NCBI RefSeq assembly: GCF_020520425.1
Contig: NC_079487.1
Location: 42,415,219-42,479,218 of the forward strand
Source: Spinacia oleracea
Taxonomy: Eukaryota; Streptophyta; Magnoliopsida; Caryophyllales; Amaranthaceae
Direction of reading: 5' to 3'
DNA length: 64,000 bases
Position numbers and translations under genes: made by a program. Numbering within the stretch: the first letter of the stretch is position 1; each line of letters begins with the position of its first letter. The notes beneath the pieces are model-generated. The model did not search any database and was not told the DNA's origin. It worked only from the letters and a program-made list of their open reading frames with translations. Shown here piece after piece: positions 1 through 10,644 of this stretch.

Positions 1-31
1 ATATTGAGATATAGAACATGTTCCGTACATA

Positions 32-60
32 GGCGTACTATATACTTCCTGTTTAATATT
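32..60 (+). repeat. possible left terminal inverted repeat
   Basis: GGCGTACTATAT followed by TTCC and TTTAATATT aligns with the reverse complement of 4147-4176, which reads GGGCGTACTATATTCCC and then an ATTTATTAA stretch. The match has small indels. It could be one arm of an old MULE-type terminal inverted repeat; chance similarity in AT-rich DNA is not excluded. Confidence 0.35.
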
Positions 61-423
61 AAGATAGAAAGCAGTTTCCTTACACAACCGTTCTATATTC
101 TACCCCTTTTTTTAATATTATTCAAAAATAGCAGCATATGCATCCCTAAAATAGGATATTACGATTCTAGGTCCTGCATGTAAACTAAATCTAAATAGAT
201 AAAATAAAAGTAATATCCACACGATTTTTCCAAAATCCTTTCATACATTAACAAAATAATATGTTCATTCATAACAAAATCCTATTATTCATTGACAAAA
301 TATAAATGATCTACAGAAGGTACGACAAAAACAAAATCCAATATCAATAAAAAAAATAAAATAAATCAAAGAGCTAGCCTACTACAGCAGCCGCTGGAGC
401 TTCTGTAATGGGTGTTGGATTTT

Positions 424-499
424 GCAGCTTCTGCAGCAAGGACAACTTCTGCAGCAACAATAGCAGCTTATGCAACAACAACAACTTCTGCAGCAACAT
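424..499. repeat. CAG/CAA-rich imperfect trinucleotide-type repeat
   Basis: The unit CTTCTGCAGCAA recurs three times, interspersed with CAACAACAA runs. It is low-complexity and has no convincing reading frame on either strand (the minus strand gives alanine/valine-rich peptide broken by stops). Confidence 0.6.
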
Positions 500-1394
500 C
501 AGGGACCATATTGGTGAAATTGTCTACTGGTTGTAAACTTGACAATTCGTCTACAGGACTGAACTAAGGTAACCATCTCCTTGAGTTAGCTTAAGTCACA
601 CTAGATCATCGTTATCATCATCTTCATTAGCAACGACAGCAGCAGCGATGCCAGTATTGTAGCAGAAGCAATGCGAGCACCTCGCGTAGCAACAATATGG
701 CATATCTTGACAACAAGGTTCTTCTTCTCTAAGCATACATCAGTTATCTAAATTTAAAACAAATGGCAATCACAATGTAGTTAGACGGTTCCACCTTTTG
801 ATCATAATCATAAATCTCCCTCAATAAGAAATTGAATGAGCCTTAAACAAATGCCTAAATATTGTGGCATGACTTATTTCAAGCAGACTCAATATGCCTT
901 AGTAATCATCATTACCATGTACTCTGTGCATATAATGTAGTCGCGTCATATCTAGCATAAGTATACCTAATGGAGAATGAAACAAATAAAAACTATGTAA
1001 AAACTATAGGTTGAATGAAATAAGTAAGTATCGTGATATGCAACGCATAAAAATTTCAATACCGTACCTTATTTAACGAAAAATCAAATGAGCAGGCAAT
1101 ATAAAAAATCTATCCAAGCTTTGAAAAACGAATTTTGTTTCCCCCCCTCGGGACATGGCAATTCCGCACTTGGGTTGATATATTCTTCAATACAAACTCG
1201 ATAATAACCGCTAGGCACAGGTTTGAAATTATTCTTGACCACTTATCCTTCCTTCCCAACGTACACTTCTCCAAGGACAACTATATGGACACCTTTGTCA
1301 TTCTCAATCGGCAAGGAACATCAATTGCTAACACCCTAATCATAAAGAACATATATGTAAAAGTATTGGTTAGGCTTTAGAAGGAAAGTATCTG

Positions 1395-1502
1395 GTTAGT
1401 TCTGATCAGATCAGTTCTGATATTCTGTTCTGATCAGATCAATTCTGACCAGATCAGTTCTGATCAGATCAGTTCTGTCAAATCAGTTCTGACCAGTTCT
1501 AT
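1395..1502. repeat. short tandem repeat based on GATCAGTTCT
   Basis: The motif GATCAGTTCT and its variants (GATCAATTCT, AATCAGTTCT, GACCAGTTCT) recurs about eight times in roughly 108 bp. The GATC core is palindromic, so the array can also pair with itself. It is non-coding. Confidence 0.75.
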
Positions 1503-1810
1503 GTTTAGGATTTCAGTTAATAACTCTAATTTTAAGGCTGTATAAACAACATAAGCAGGCTGCAAAGAAGAAACAAGTTGGCCAAACAAGAGCAATTTAA
1601 CCTTAAGTTGAGCTACTTATAAAATTCAGCTCATCAAACACACTTACACTTTCCCTTATCCTCTTTTCCTGGGAAAGATAGAGGTGATTTGGTTGCGACA
1701 GTTCAATATTTATGTGTTGTTTTTTATATTTTAGTTGCACGCACATTTAGGTTTAGTTGATCATCTCTGTTTATTCCCTGTCAAGTAAAACTCACCGAGA
1801 CAATTCTGAA

Positions 1811-2186
1811 CAGGATGGCCTAACTGCAGGTGATGTGGAAATAGCTGATTGGTTACGTAAAAATTATTCTGAGAAGAATATTATACTTGCTGTCAGAGCT
1901 GGCCTCAGAATCCAGAGCTCGGCTAAGAACTTCCAGCTTACTATGGAGGTAAGATTAACATTAATAAGGACGCTCAAGCATTCAAGTTATTTTCGTAATA
2001 TGGTGTTAGTTTTAAAAATTATTGACAAACTAACGCGCCAGTATACTAACAAAGCATTACAATTTCTAGCTATAACTTCAGAAGTTCTAGTAAATAAATT
2101 AATGACATATTTTGTAGGTTAACGGAGGACAAACCATCCTACAGCTTGGGAGAGTTGGCAAGTCAAAATATGTACTGGATTTTAGG
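1811..2186 (+). pseudogene. chimeric fragment: Der/EngA-type GTPase piece joined to tubby-like C-terminal piece
   Basis: Positions 1811-1894 encode QDGLTAGDVEIADWLRKNY plus a short tail ending IILAV. This resembles the segment around the second GTPase domain of plant plastid double-Era (Der/EngA) GTPases. The frame then runs directly into AGLRIQSSAKNFQLTME (to 1948), which resembles a tubby-type C-terminal domain. A GTAAG donor follows, then an intron ending TTTTGTAG at 2117, and a second exon (2118-2186) reading VNGGQTILQLGRVGKSKYV and ending LDFR. Two unrelated families in one frame, with the tubby intron retained, point to transduplication of genomic pieces rather than a real gene. Family names are from recognition by eye; the tubby part is less certain than the GTPase part. 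Confidence 0.5.
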
Positions 2187-2735
2187 TAATTAAGTCCATT
2201 ATCTTTCTAATCTAGCTACATTGTCAATTGATTTTGAGAAACTTGGATTTTTGACATAATTGGGAGGTTGACTTGTGCCCAAATCTTTAATGAAACAGGC
2301 ATCCACTGACTGGATACCAAGCATTCTGCATATGTTTAGGTTCAATCGATCCAAAACTTTGTTGTACACTCTGAAAAGCTTCAGTAAGTTCACACAAGTC
2401 AAATCCGGTTGAAGAAAACACAGCCTAAGACTATCATTTCATGCAGCACGGGCCTTTGCTGCTAAGTGTTATTGAAAAGGCTATTTGTTCCAACATACAC
2501 TCAACACACTTATAATGTTCTTACAGTTTCAAGCATTGAACTCTGATATTTTTTGTTGCTCAACTGGATAGCCAAGTCATATTTTTCCCAACCAGAAGTA
2601 ATGACACCAGTTTTAAGAGCGATAATATCATAACCACCCCCACCTGAACTATTTAACACTCGGATTTATTTTATGTTGCTAAAGTTTCAGTGAGTTGAAC
2701 AAAAAGAAAAAATGACACGAAGACTTTGTTTTGGG

Positions 2736-3225
2736 CAAATAAAGTAAATTATATTACCAAAAGGAAGAGTAGAAATGGGAAAAATCCATTACAACACTAA
2801 GCCACCAAGCCAACAGTGACAACATCTACCTACACAAACAAGCAACTAACAACTTAAATAAATCAGCAGCTTACAAGCTCAATAGAAGCTCTAGCTGCAT
2901 CTCTAAAAAGAGTTTCCCTAAACTGATCAGCAAGGGATTTATAATGATGATTAAATATCTTATCATTCCTATTTATCCACAAAGAATAAATGCTTTCAGC
3001 AAAGAATATGATCAATAGCTAGAGCTTCTAATCCTAGGGAATTCAAAGAATTGGTGTTCTACAGATTAAGCATTGGCGCGGCAGAATATGATCAGGGCAT
3101 TCAAAGAATTGGTGTTCTACAGATTCACCAGATAACCCACAAAGAAGGCATGTATCAGTAGCTACTACCTTCCAATTGAGCATCCACCAGACACGAGCAT
3201 GAAAAAACACCCAGGCTATCAGTGC
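2736..3225 (-). pseudogene. 3' relic of an L1-type LINE (zf-RVT and C-terminal tail)
   Basis: Read on the minus strand, 3100-3217 encodes VFFHARVWWMLNWKV followed by TDTCLLCGLSGESVEHQFFE, the zinc-binding zf-RVT region found at the C-terminus of plant LINE ORF2. After a rearranged patch, 2868-3010 encodes ESIYSLWINRNDKIF and then a helical tail ending ELVSC and a stop. The remaining 3' side (2736-2867) looks like LINE 3' UTR. A 26-bp segment (ATTCAAAGAATTGG and following) occurs twice, near 3042 and 3097, showing a small internal duplication. No RT core or endonuclease remains. Confidence 0.7.
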
Positions 3226-4146
3226 CGAGTAATACTAGCAATTTGCATAATCCTAGGCTATCATTTACATAATCAGTAAGCCTAATTCTAGACTCATAAT
3301 AATATTATTCCCTATTATGTGAGATAGTCTAGCTTCACAAAATAATAGCTAATTACAATGGTTATCAATATTTAAATTTTGTACTTTATTTGCAGTTTTT
3401 ATAGGAAATATTTTCTATTAATTTGAACTATAACAACAAGGCATAACCCCAAAGACACACCTAACCAGAAGAACACCAAGCCACTAGACACGGGCACGAA
3501 AAACACGTACCCAAGCCACGAAAAACACCCAAGCCACACCTAACCAGAAGAAAAAAGAAGCACAAAAAATACAGAACATTACATATCAGACTTCAAGCTA
3601 TTAAACCAAAGACAATCATCATGCTTCCAACAAACTTCAACTCTAATTCTCTTAACCACAAAATCGGGGATGCAAAGACTAATTTACCAGATTTTTTCGA
3701 CAATCATCCTAATAAATTAAATGTAATTCGATTTAATCATTATACCCTCCTCTATGATTCGACCAAAAACTTCAATGAAAATATTTTTCACGCAATTATT
3801 AAGAGTTTACAACAAGAATTCCATATAAGATATTACAATTTGATAATTAAAAACGTTATTAGTTGAAGGATAAAGATGTAGAACAAAAATAAGAATACCA
3901 ACCTAAAAAATTGGAGTGTGGAAACTCGACTTCACCAGAGATTGAAAAAGAGCGACGACACTGCGGTGTGGGAGATTGGGGTGATGTGCGGTTGTGGTTT
4001 GGATTTTGCGGGAGGATGAATTTAGGTTCTGCGAGAGGATGAATTAAGGTTAACTTTGGAATAGGTTTTGTGGGGAGGTTTTTTTTTTCGAGTTTCACAA
4101 TCTGCCGCGCCAATGCTTAATTGAGAGAGATGAATTTGTTTTTTCT

Positions 4147-4176
4147 TTTTTTTAATAAATGGGAATATAGTACGCC
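4147..4176 (-). repeat. possible right terminal inverted repeat
   Basis: This is the inverted partner of 32-60, with an exact 12-base core at 4165-4176 and diverged flanks. No 9-bp target duplication could be identified, because the left end sits at the window edge. Confidence 0.35.
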
Positions 4177-4389
4177 CATCTCACTTCATTCAAAACACAG
4201 CTCTATAACTAAACCGTATATTTGTATATATTAAATATAATTTTTTATATTATTGCAAAATATATAAAACGGTTAAGCCAGCTAAACGTTCTCTATTATT
4301 TCTCCCACAGAACTGTTATCATTGAAATACGTTCTCTATTATCCTATGATACGCTTAACACATTTAACCGTACTCTATTTAGCGTTACC

Positions 4390-4989
4390 TCAGTTGTAGA
4401 ATCCACAATAGTTCTTTGCTTAGCACTTTTCTAGCTTACTGCCCCGCCATTAAGGCAGAACACAAAACCAAACCGTGATCTGAAATCATCTCTGTCGGTT
4501 TGAAAGCTTGCATCCGTATAGCCTTTAACAATCAACTCATTTGTACCACCATAGACCAGAAATTGATCCTTTGTCCTTTTCATGTACTTTAGGATATTCT
4601 TGGCAACAGTCCAATGCGCCTCACCTTGGTCTGACTGGTATCTGCTCGTTGCACTGAGTGCAAACGAAACATCCGACCTTGTATAAATCATAGCATACAT
4701 GATAGATCTAATAGCCGAAGCATATGGAATTCCACTAATCTTTCTACGCTCATTAGATGTCTTGGGACACTGAGTCTTGCTTAGATATATGCCATGTGAC
4801 ATGGGTAGATGGCCTCTCTTGGCTTTCATCATACTGAACCTAGCTAGCACTTTGTCAACGTAAGTGCTTTGGCTTAGTCCAATCATACTCTAGGTCTATC
4901 CCTATAGATCTCGATGCTCAATATGTATTGTGCCTCTCCTAAGTCTTTCATTGAGAAACACTTTCCAAGCTAAGTCTTTACACACTCTA
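4390..4989 (-). pseudogene. copia A, piece 4: end of RT and most of RNase H
   Basis: The minus strand encodes KVFLNERLRRGTIHIEHRDL-like sequence in one frame (ancestrally the FSMKDLGEAQYILGIKIY block). It then shifts into MIGLSQSTYVDKVLARFSM through GIPYASAIRSIMYAM, GYTDASFQTD and GGAVS, which are the Ty1/copia RT tail and RNase H. It ends near 4390 in the TTE of the motif that normally reads TTEAEY, so the last roughly 110 residues and the 3' LTR are missing. The upstream edge abuts the gypsy LTR exactly at 4989/4990. At least one frameshift and one stop separate the parts. A tryptophan codon (TGG) is kept here at the point where copies B and C carry TAG. Confidence 0.85.
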
Positions 4990-6457
4990 TGTAGACACCT
5001 ACTTTTGTCCCCATTCCCGAAAGGGAAGGTTCGATGATGAGAACATAAAATCTCCACTTGGCAACGCATCTCCTGTAAAATAACGAATCTCAATCACCCT
5101 TTTCATTTCAACCAAAACTACTATTTATAAAAACCTGCTAAAAATAGTAACTGCCGTAACGGGTAGTTGCTAAAAGTGGCAAGTCATAAAAGATAGAATC
5201 CTGTCAGAATTAGGTGTTGCACTCCAACATAAATCCTAAAAGAGATAAAATTTGCAAGAGGAATCCTGTTCCTAGTATAATTCGAAAATAAGAGTTACGT
5301 GTTAATTAAAATCCTAACGAACCTAGAGTTGGTAACGGGCCCAGACGCATTCCGTCATAAAGTTAATACGCTTAAAAAAAACTCGGATAAGTCTCAAAGA
5401 CTCTGTATTCCACGAGTCCAAATCTGACAAGGAAATACGGCCCAGACCCTATTTTCAACGCCTGGCTCTGGGCGCCGAAATCTTCGGCGCCCAGCCCTGG
5501 GCGCTGAAATTACCTGGGTACGTGTTCTCTCCTAATTCTTCTTGAATTAGCGCTTTAAAATTCTATCTTTCCTCGAACTCTTTTCTATAAATACAGCCCC
5601 AAATTCGACGTGAAACCAAGACACAATTCATATTCTGAGTATTGACTCCAACCCCTAAGCCTAAGCCTCACGCTGCGAAATTGATCCCGCGTTCTTCGAT
5701 CCAAAAATCGAACAGAACGTATCCTGTCCCTTGTAGCTGAAGAATTAAGCCCGGAAACTTGAGGTTCGTTAAATAAAAGGAGAAATAGCAAAGCCAAAGT
5801 GGTTAGTTTTCTGAGAACCATGACGCACCTCTCAAGGGTGCGTCGTAATGTGTCCCTTCGCATGATTTAATCGCTTTCCTTGCCCTTTTATAAAACTGTT
5901 AAACTATTAAATCTTATTGTTCTATCACGCCTAATAAAGATAATATCTTGGACAATTGAACTATCATGCTAGGTCCCTTAAATCAATCTAAACAAGATAA
6001 TCACGATCGATCTAGTATTATGTGTTGCATATTGCTTAAATCAATTCAGATTAGTTTAATAGTTAACGCATGTCCCTTCAATTATTTATGCTGAGCTAGT
6101 AAGGATATCCTGCCTCTGGAGTTATCGAAGAGCGAGTACTCCTCTTGGTAGTTACAGTCCCCCGAACCCTCAATCTCTGCCCTGCGGGTGTACGTTGAGC
6201 AATCCCCACACCAGGGATCACAAGGGAACCTATGGCCGTCGTGGTCAAACATAATTGCACTCCCTTTATCTCACGATAACCGGGTTTTGTCAGTTTTTCT
6301 CATTGTCGTTAAAAACTGAATGGCGACTCCTATATTACTAGTGAATTGGGTGTAAACTCACAGGAAATCCAATTACACTTGATTTGACAAAAAGAAACGT
6401 CACGCCCACGAGGGACGAGGTCACGCATTAGCCTCGTGCTTTTTCGACCCCCTCACA
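4990..6457 (+). repeat. gypsy 5' LTR
   Basis: This 1468-bp LTR starts TGTAGACACC and ends CACA just before the primer site. It contains a TATAAATA box at 5586-5593 and a paired GC-rich hairpin at 5452-5509. It differs from the 3' LTR copy by only a few changes, notably an 8-bp indel near 5695 relative to 16665, which suggests a fairly recent insertion. Confidence 0.9.
5586..5593 (+). promoter_or_regulatory. TATA box in gypsy LTR
   Basis: TATAAATA in the middle of the LTR is followed by an AC-rich start region. The same box is at 16557-16564 in the 3' LTR. It probably defines the U3/R boundary a few tens of bases downstream. Confidence 0.6.
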
Positions 6458-6458
6458 G

Positions 6459-6476
6459 TGGCGACTCCGCTGGGGA
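6459..6476 (+). promoter_or_regulatory. gypsy primer binding site (tRNA-Arg type)
   Basis: TGGCGACTCCGCTGGGGA begins two bases after the LTR. It is complementary to the 3' end of a plant tRNA-Arg of the kind ending CCCCAGCGGAGTCGCCA. The tRNA sequence is from memory of the family. Confidence 0.75.
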
Positions 6477-7688
6477 TAGTGAAGAAATACTCGTGCTCGT
6501 AGGTAATCAAAATAGCCGAAGGGTGAAACGATCCTACCCCGCGTTTATTTCCCCATCAAGTTGGGACGACCTGAAAATCAGCATATTAATGTGAACGGAC
6601 AGAACCGCATAACGAATCTTGGCTCCCTTGGATGTTTCATCTCGGGAGTTGGGACTAAGGATACCCATCGCCAACTGGGAGGTGCATACGCTTCGAATGT
6701 TTTCCACTCGGCACTTTTCGCTAGTAGTACACCCGTCCCAAACCCAATCGCTCGCCCACTAGGTCCCTCTCATTGGTGCATGCCCCCTTGGCTTACATCG
6801 TGATTGACCTCTTGGGGGAAATCCGTCTGTCGGGGCATGTGTTGGATCTAGGATAGAAGCGGTACCAAGCCGGCGCAAAATCTACCCATAGAAACCTATC
6901 ATAAACTACATGACATATTATTATTTTGCCTCATGATGTAATGTTAGTTATGTGTAGCGAATTATGTGATTGTGTGTGACAAATAATGCTAGAAAACCAA
7001 CGACCTTAAAAGTTGCCCAAACATTCGTAAACCAATTGGCCAAAGAGTTATACCAAAATACGTGTTCCGCAAACCCGAACGATCGCCACAAAAGTAAGCG
7101 ACGCTCGGGATGGCCCGTAACGAATCCCACAAACGCTGCACAACGCGTAAAGGACGTTATTAGGCAAGCACGCAAAATCAAAGTCGCATAAACGAAAAGA
7201 TATACGCTAACAGAAGACAAGGGCCAGCCAGGGACGCATTTTCAACGCCCCTGTCTGGGCGCCAATATTTCTCACGCCCTTCGCTGAGCGCTGAAGTTGC
7301 TGCCTGGCCTTTTGGTCAGGCGCAGCAGCCTCGGTGCCCGCGCATAAAGAAAATACGTAGCAAAAAAAAAAAACTTTTCGTAAAAAAAATAATTGCTGCG
7401 AGGGTGTATGAAAAGGCACTCGATTCTAAAAGCGACTAAAAAAAATAGTAATAAATAACTCTTCGTGTCGTTGTTAGGCCTCCTACGACGACAATGTTCG
7501 GCACCAAAACCGAGCATGCTAATAACTATGAATGTCACACGGGCAAGTGTTTCGAAAATCCAAAGAATGACCAAGAAAAAAACCAAAAAGTGTACCAACA
7601 GAAGAGAGAATGAAACACCAATAGAGAGAGTCAAAAGTCTAGACTAAGTAATGCTTAAAACTTTGGGGCCTAAACTTTAGCTTATCTT
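6477..7688 (+). other. gypsy 5' leader
   Basis: This is the region between the primer site and gag. Short open frames on both strands have no recognisable domain. The leader carries one copy of the paired GC-rich hairpin at 7240-7297 and an A-rich patch at 7360-7390. It is probably untranslated and may hold packaging signals. Confidence 0.6.
7240..7297 (+). repeat. 58-bp paired hairpin motif, copy in leader
   Basis: TTTTCAACGCC, a spacer and TGGGCGCC are followed by a second arm containing ACGCCC and GAGCGCTGAAG. It has the same architecture as the LTR copy at 5452-5509 but is more diverged. Confidence 0.7.
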
Positions 7689-9242
7689 ATGCATAGGGCT
7701 GGTCCTGCCACTTGGCGCCGATCTGAAAATCAAAGGTTAGTGCGTCTCGAAGCTACATCACCAACGCAAGGTTTAGTAACTCCAAGCTCCGTCCGTCATT
7801 CCCCCTTTCAAGGATCTCCGCTCCCCCAACCTCGATTCGCACCCTCAAACATGTCCATCGAAGAATTGCGAGACCGGATGGTCCAAATGACCCAACTCAT
7901 GAGCCAACTGAAAATGGAAAACGAAGCCTTAGCAGCTGCGCAAGCCAAAAACGACCTCGATAACGAGAAGAGGATTGAAAAAATGGTTCTACAGCAAACC
8001 ATGGGGAGCAAGTACTTCTCCCTCGATCTTGAACCTTTTCCTGGCAAACTACCAGAAAAGTTTAGTTCATCTGACTTACCGAAATTCAAAGCCACGGACA
8101 ATCCCCGTGATCATCTCTTGAGCTTTGTGAATGCCATGAACTTGAAAGGCGTGGACAAGTCCATGTATTTACCTGCCTTTCCTTTGTCCTTGGAACCTGT
8201 GCCGCTCAAATGGTACTACCACCAGGACCCTAAGCTCTTCCCCACTTGGGAGGACTTTGTCAATGTCTTCATCAAGAAATACTCGTCGAACATGGATTTT
8301 CAAGTCACCATGCGCGAGCTGGAAGTCCTCTGCCAAAAGAAAAATGAAGGTTTCACAACCTACTTTGCTAGATGGAGGGACCAAGCGGCCCAAAGGCCTC
8401 CCGAAACAGAATTGGTCCAAAAATTCATTGACAACCTGGACCCGGCTTACAGACAACACCTTAGGTACCTGGGCCTTGATACTTTCAAAAGAGTTTATGA
8501 TGTGGGAATAAAGATCGTGGATGATCTCGCAAAAACAATACAAAGCAAGCCCGCATACAAAAGTAACACCTACAACAGGGGCCACACATCCCAAGCCCAA
8601 GAAGTCCATGTCGTAGAGGAGACCCCCGCCCGGAGAAGCCCTGGAAGATGGGTCCGAGATCGAAAGTTTGCCCCACTCGGGTCGACTTTGGTGCAAGCCT
8701 TCGAAAGACTAACCAATCAAGGAAAGTTGAGGCCTACAGGCCCCACCCGTGACCCTCCTGTCAAAAGTAAATATTGGGTCGAAGGTACTTACTGCAAATT
8801 CCATCAAGGAAATGGGCATGACACTGAAAACTGCTAGAATCTAAAAAACACGATCCAGGACATGATAGAGGATGAAGTAATACCTCTCCCTAACGTTGGC
8901 AAACCCAACAACAACAAGAGCCCACTCGGCTCTTGTCACATCTCTCTCGACCAACCAGAAAATAAGAACTTCGACCCTACGGTGTATATTACACCTCAAG
9001 GTGCACCACTCGCTGTGGTCCCTATGGATCGAATCGAGAGAGAAGTGTGCGGTGCGTGGGATGATGATGCTGAAGATATCTACCTATCTCAAGTATCGGG
9101 CCAGGACTTCTTTACCGAAACTTGGCCCGGGTATGCTCTCATTGACACCACCCCTCAGGAATCTCACCCGATCCGGAAGGATACACCAACCGAATATTCG
9201 CCCACCTCCCATGGACGATATCCCAGTCAGACAAAATCCTGA
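7689..9242 (+). pseudogene. gypsy gag
   Basis: The first frame (7689-8837) encodes 382 residues. The N-terminal part is proline/serine-rich, with a short coiled coil (IEELRDRMVQMTQLMSQL) near residues 57-75. The retrotransposon gag core follows (about residues 110-290; PFPGKLPEKF, WYYHQDPKLFPTWEDFVNVF, FIDNLDPAYRQHLRYLGL). It ends in a zinc-like box YCKFHQGNGHDTENC, cut by a TAG at 8835-8837. The same frame reopens at once (NLKNTIQDMIEDEVIPLP) and runs to 9242, so the TAG is a single nonsense change within a longer gag. Near 9170-9240 the protein-coding frame shifts by +1 into the protease region. Gag forms the virus-like particle. Tat/Ogre-type elements are the likely relatives. Confidence 0.85.
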
Positions 9243-9948
9243 GAACGGACGGCACACCACCGTCGCAGAAGTCATTGAAAATCCTCTCTTGAAGCAACTA
9301 AAAAGAACTAAGGCTGAGATTACCATCTGGGATCTCATGTGTACTTCAAAGGAGCATCGCGAAAAACTTATTCTCTCACTTGACCTCATCTCAGTGCCTA
9401 CGGATATCACACCTAACTCATTGGTTAACCACGTCACAAGAGATGCTGAGGAAAAAGCAATAGTTTTTACTGACAAAGACTTGCCCAAGGAAGGAGGCGC
9501 CCACAATAAATCCCTCTATCTAGTGGTTGGATGCAAAGGACAAAACATCCCCCTAGCGCTCGTAGATAACGGTTCAGCAGTTAACGTTTGCCCATTGCGA
9601 ATCGCCCATTGCTTGGGGCTAGGAAACGATGACTTCCAAACCTCCACGCAAGGAGTACGAGCTTATGATAACTCTCGAAGGCCTGTATTGGGAAAAATCA
9701 ACTTTACGATACAAACCGGGCCTGTGGCACGCACCACGGAGTTTCAAATAATCGATATCAAGCCCACTTTCAACCTCCTCTTGGGGCGACCTTGGCTACA
9801 TGACTTAGGAGGTGTGGCTTCTACCTTGCACCAAATGGTTAAACTTAACCATAACGGGGTAATTCTAGAAATCCGCGCTCCTCCTCTCGACATCAGTTGT
9901 ACCATGGTTGGAACGGCCGAAACTGCAGACGACCTTTACGGTTTTTAA
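9171..9948 (+). pseudogene. gypsy retropepsin-like aspartic protease region
   Basis: In the frame +1 relative to gag, 9171-9948 encodes SGRIHQPNIRPPPMDD, then ENPLLKQLKRTKAEITIWDL, and a retropepsin-like core with LALVDNGSAVNVCP. Here DNGS takes the place of the usual DTG/DSG active site, as commonly seen in Tat/Ogre-like elements. It continues with FNLLLGRPWLHDLG, the conserved ILGRPWL-type motif of plant gypsy proteases, and ends with TAA at 9946-9948. The offset from gag is either a frameshift mutation or an old programmed shift; I cannot tell which. Function in the parent element: cleavage of the Gag-Pol polyprotein. Confidence 0.8.
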
Positions 9949-10644
9949 ATGGATGAAGCCATCCAATTCATCGAGGACTATGATCCAGCATTCCTAGACC
10001 CGCATGCATCCCGAGTCATCCCTAAAATGCTGTTAGCTCAAGGTTGTTTCCCAGGAACCCCATTGGGCATAAGGAAGAAGGAATGCACGTTCCATTTTCT
10101 ACCCAACAAATCTACTCCCTTTGGCCTAGGCTATGAACCAACAGAGGAAGATATTGCTGACCGCTTGTCTGGGCTATGCCTTAACCCAACTAAGGCCAAA
10201 CAAACCACCCTTCTTCCCCCGTATCAAAGAACTCTTAACGGAATGTTCGTTCGGGAAGGAGAAGAACACCCATGCTGTGATTTCCCTGAACCCTTCGTTC
10301 AGGATGGCTTGCTAAAACCCGGATTTGAAATTTTCCATGACTTCCATACCTTGGATGAGGCACCTCACCTCACCAAGACCAAAACAGCTGAAATATTGGA
10401 CAACCAGGCTCTATGGACATTGTTTAACGAATCGAGGCCTATGGAGGACGAGACTATGATGACTACCCTAGCTTTACAAGATGAAGGTTTCGATCCAACC
10501 CAGTTAATCTCTCCTGCATCAACACTAAAAGAGGGCGAGAACGGATGGGTGAAGACATGTCAGTGGGTCAACACAAAGGGAATAGAATTCAAGATGAGTA
10601 CCGGCGAAGGACCAAAGTTTTACGAGACTAAACCCAAGGCTTGA
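9949..10644 (+). pseudogene. gypsy ORF downstream of protease (no RT motifs)
   Basis: This 231-codon frame starts right after the protease stop, in the same frame (one TAA separates them). It reads MDEAIQFIEDYDPAF, VIPKMLLAQGCFPGTPLG and EKNTHA-free text without any RT, RNase H or integrase motif. Similar sequence joins protease to RT in Tat/Ogre polyproteins, so it is probably the protease-RT linker left after loss of RT and integrase. No domain is assignable by eye. Confidence 0.6.

Larger units (their letters stand above)
1..4389. other. AT-rich block with gene fragments, possible MULE-like element
   Basis: This block lies left of the nested retrotransposons. It holds two juxtaposed host gene fragments, a LINE 3' relic and short tandem repeats, but no intact gene. 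GGCGTACTATAT at 32-43 is matched in inverted orientation at 4165-4176, with weaker similarity continuing inward (TTCC, TTTA, TATTAA) and outward. That arrangement would suit a diverged Mutator-like element about 4.15 kb long whose outer ends are lost or uncertain. I see no transposase. Stretches 530-1390, 2190-2735 and 3230-4130 show nothing I recognise beyond low-complexity AT-rich DNA. The MULE reading is inference; the gene fragments are seen directly. Confidence 0.4.

Noticed and set aside
3621-3866. 81-codon plus-strand frame
   Set aside because: AT-rich, Asn-rich composition, no recognisable motif or homologue, no neighbouring exons; probably chance.
3859-4113. 84-codon minus-strand frame next to the possible right inverted repeat
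   Set aside because: No domain recognised; composition fits transposon subterminal DNA read in one frame.
4222-4434. 70-codon plus frame overlapping the copia A end
   Set aside because: Its last part is antisense to RNase H of copia A; the rest is AT-rich non-coding.
6561-6803. 80-codon frame in the gypsy leader
   Set aside because: No gag-like or known ORF1 feature, and nothing to support translation.
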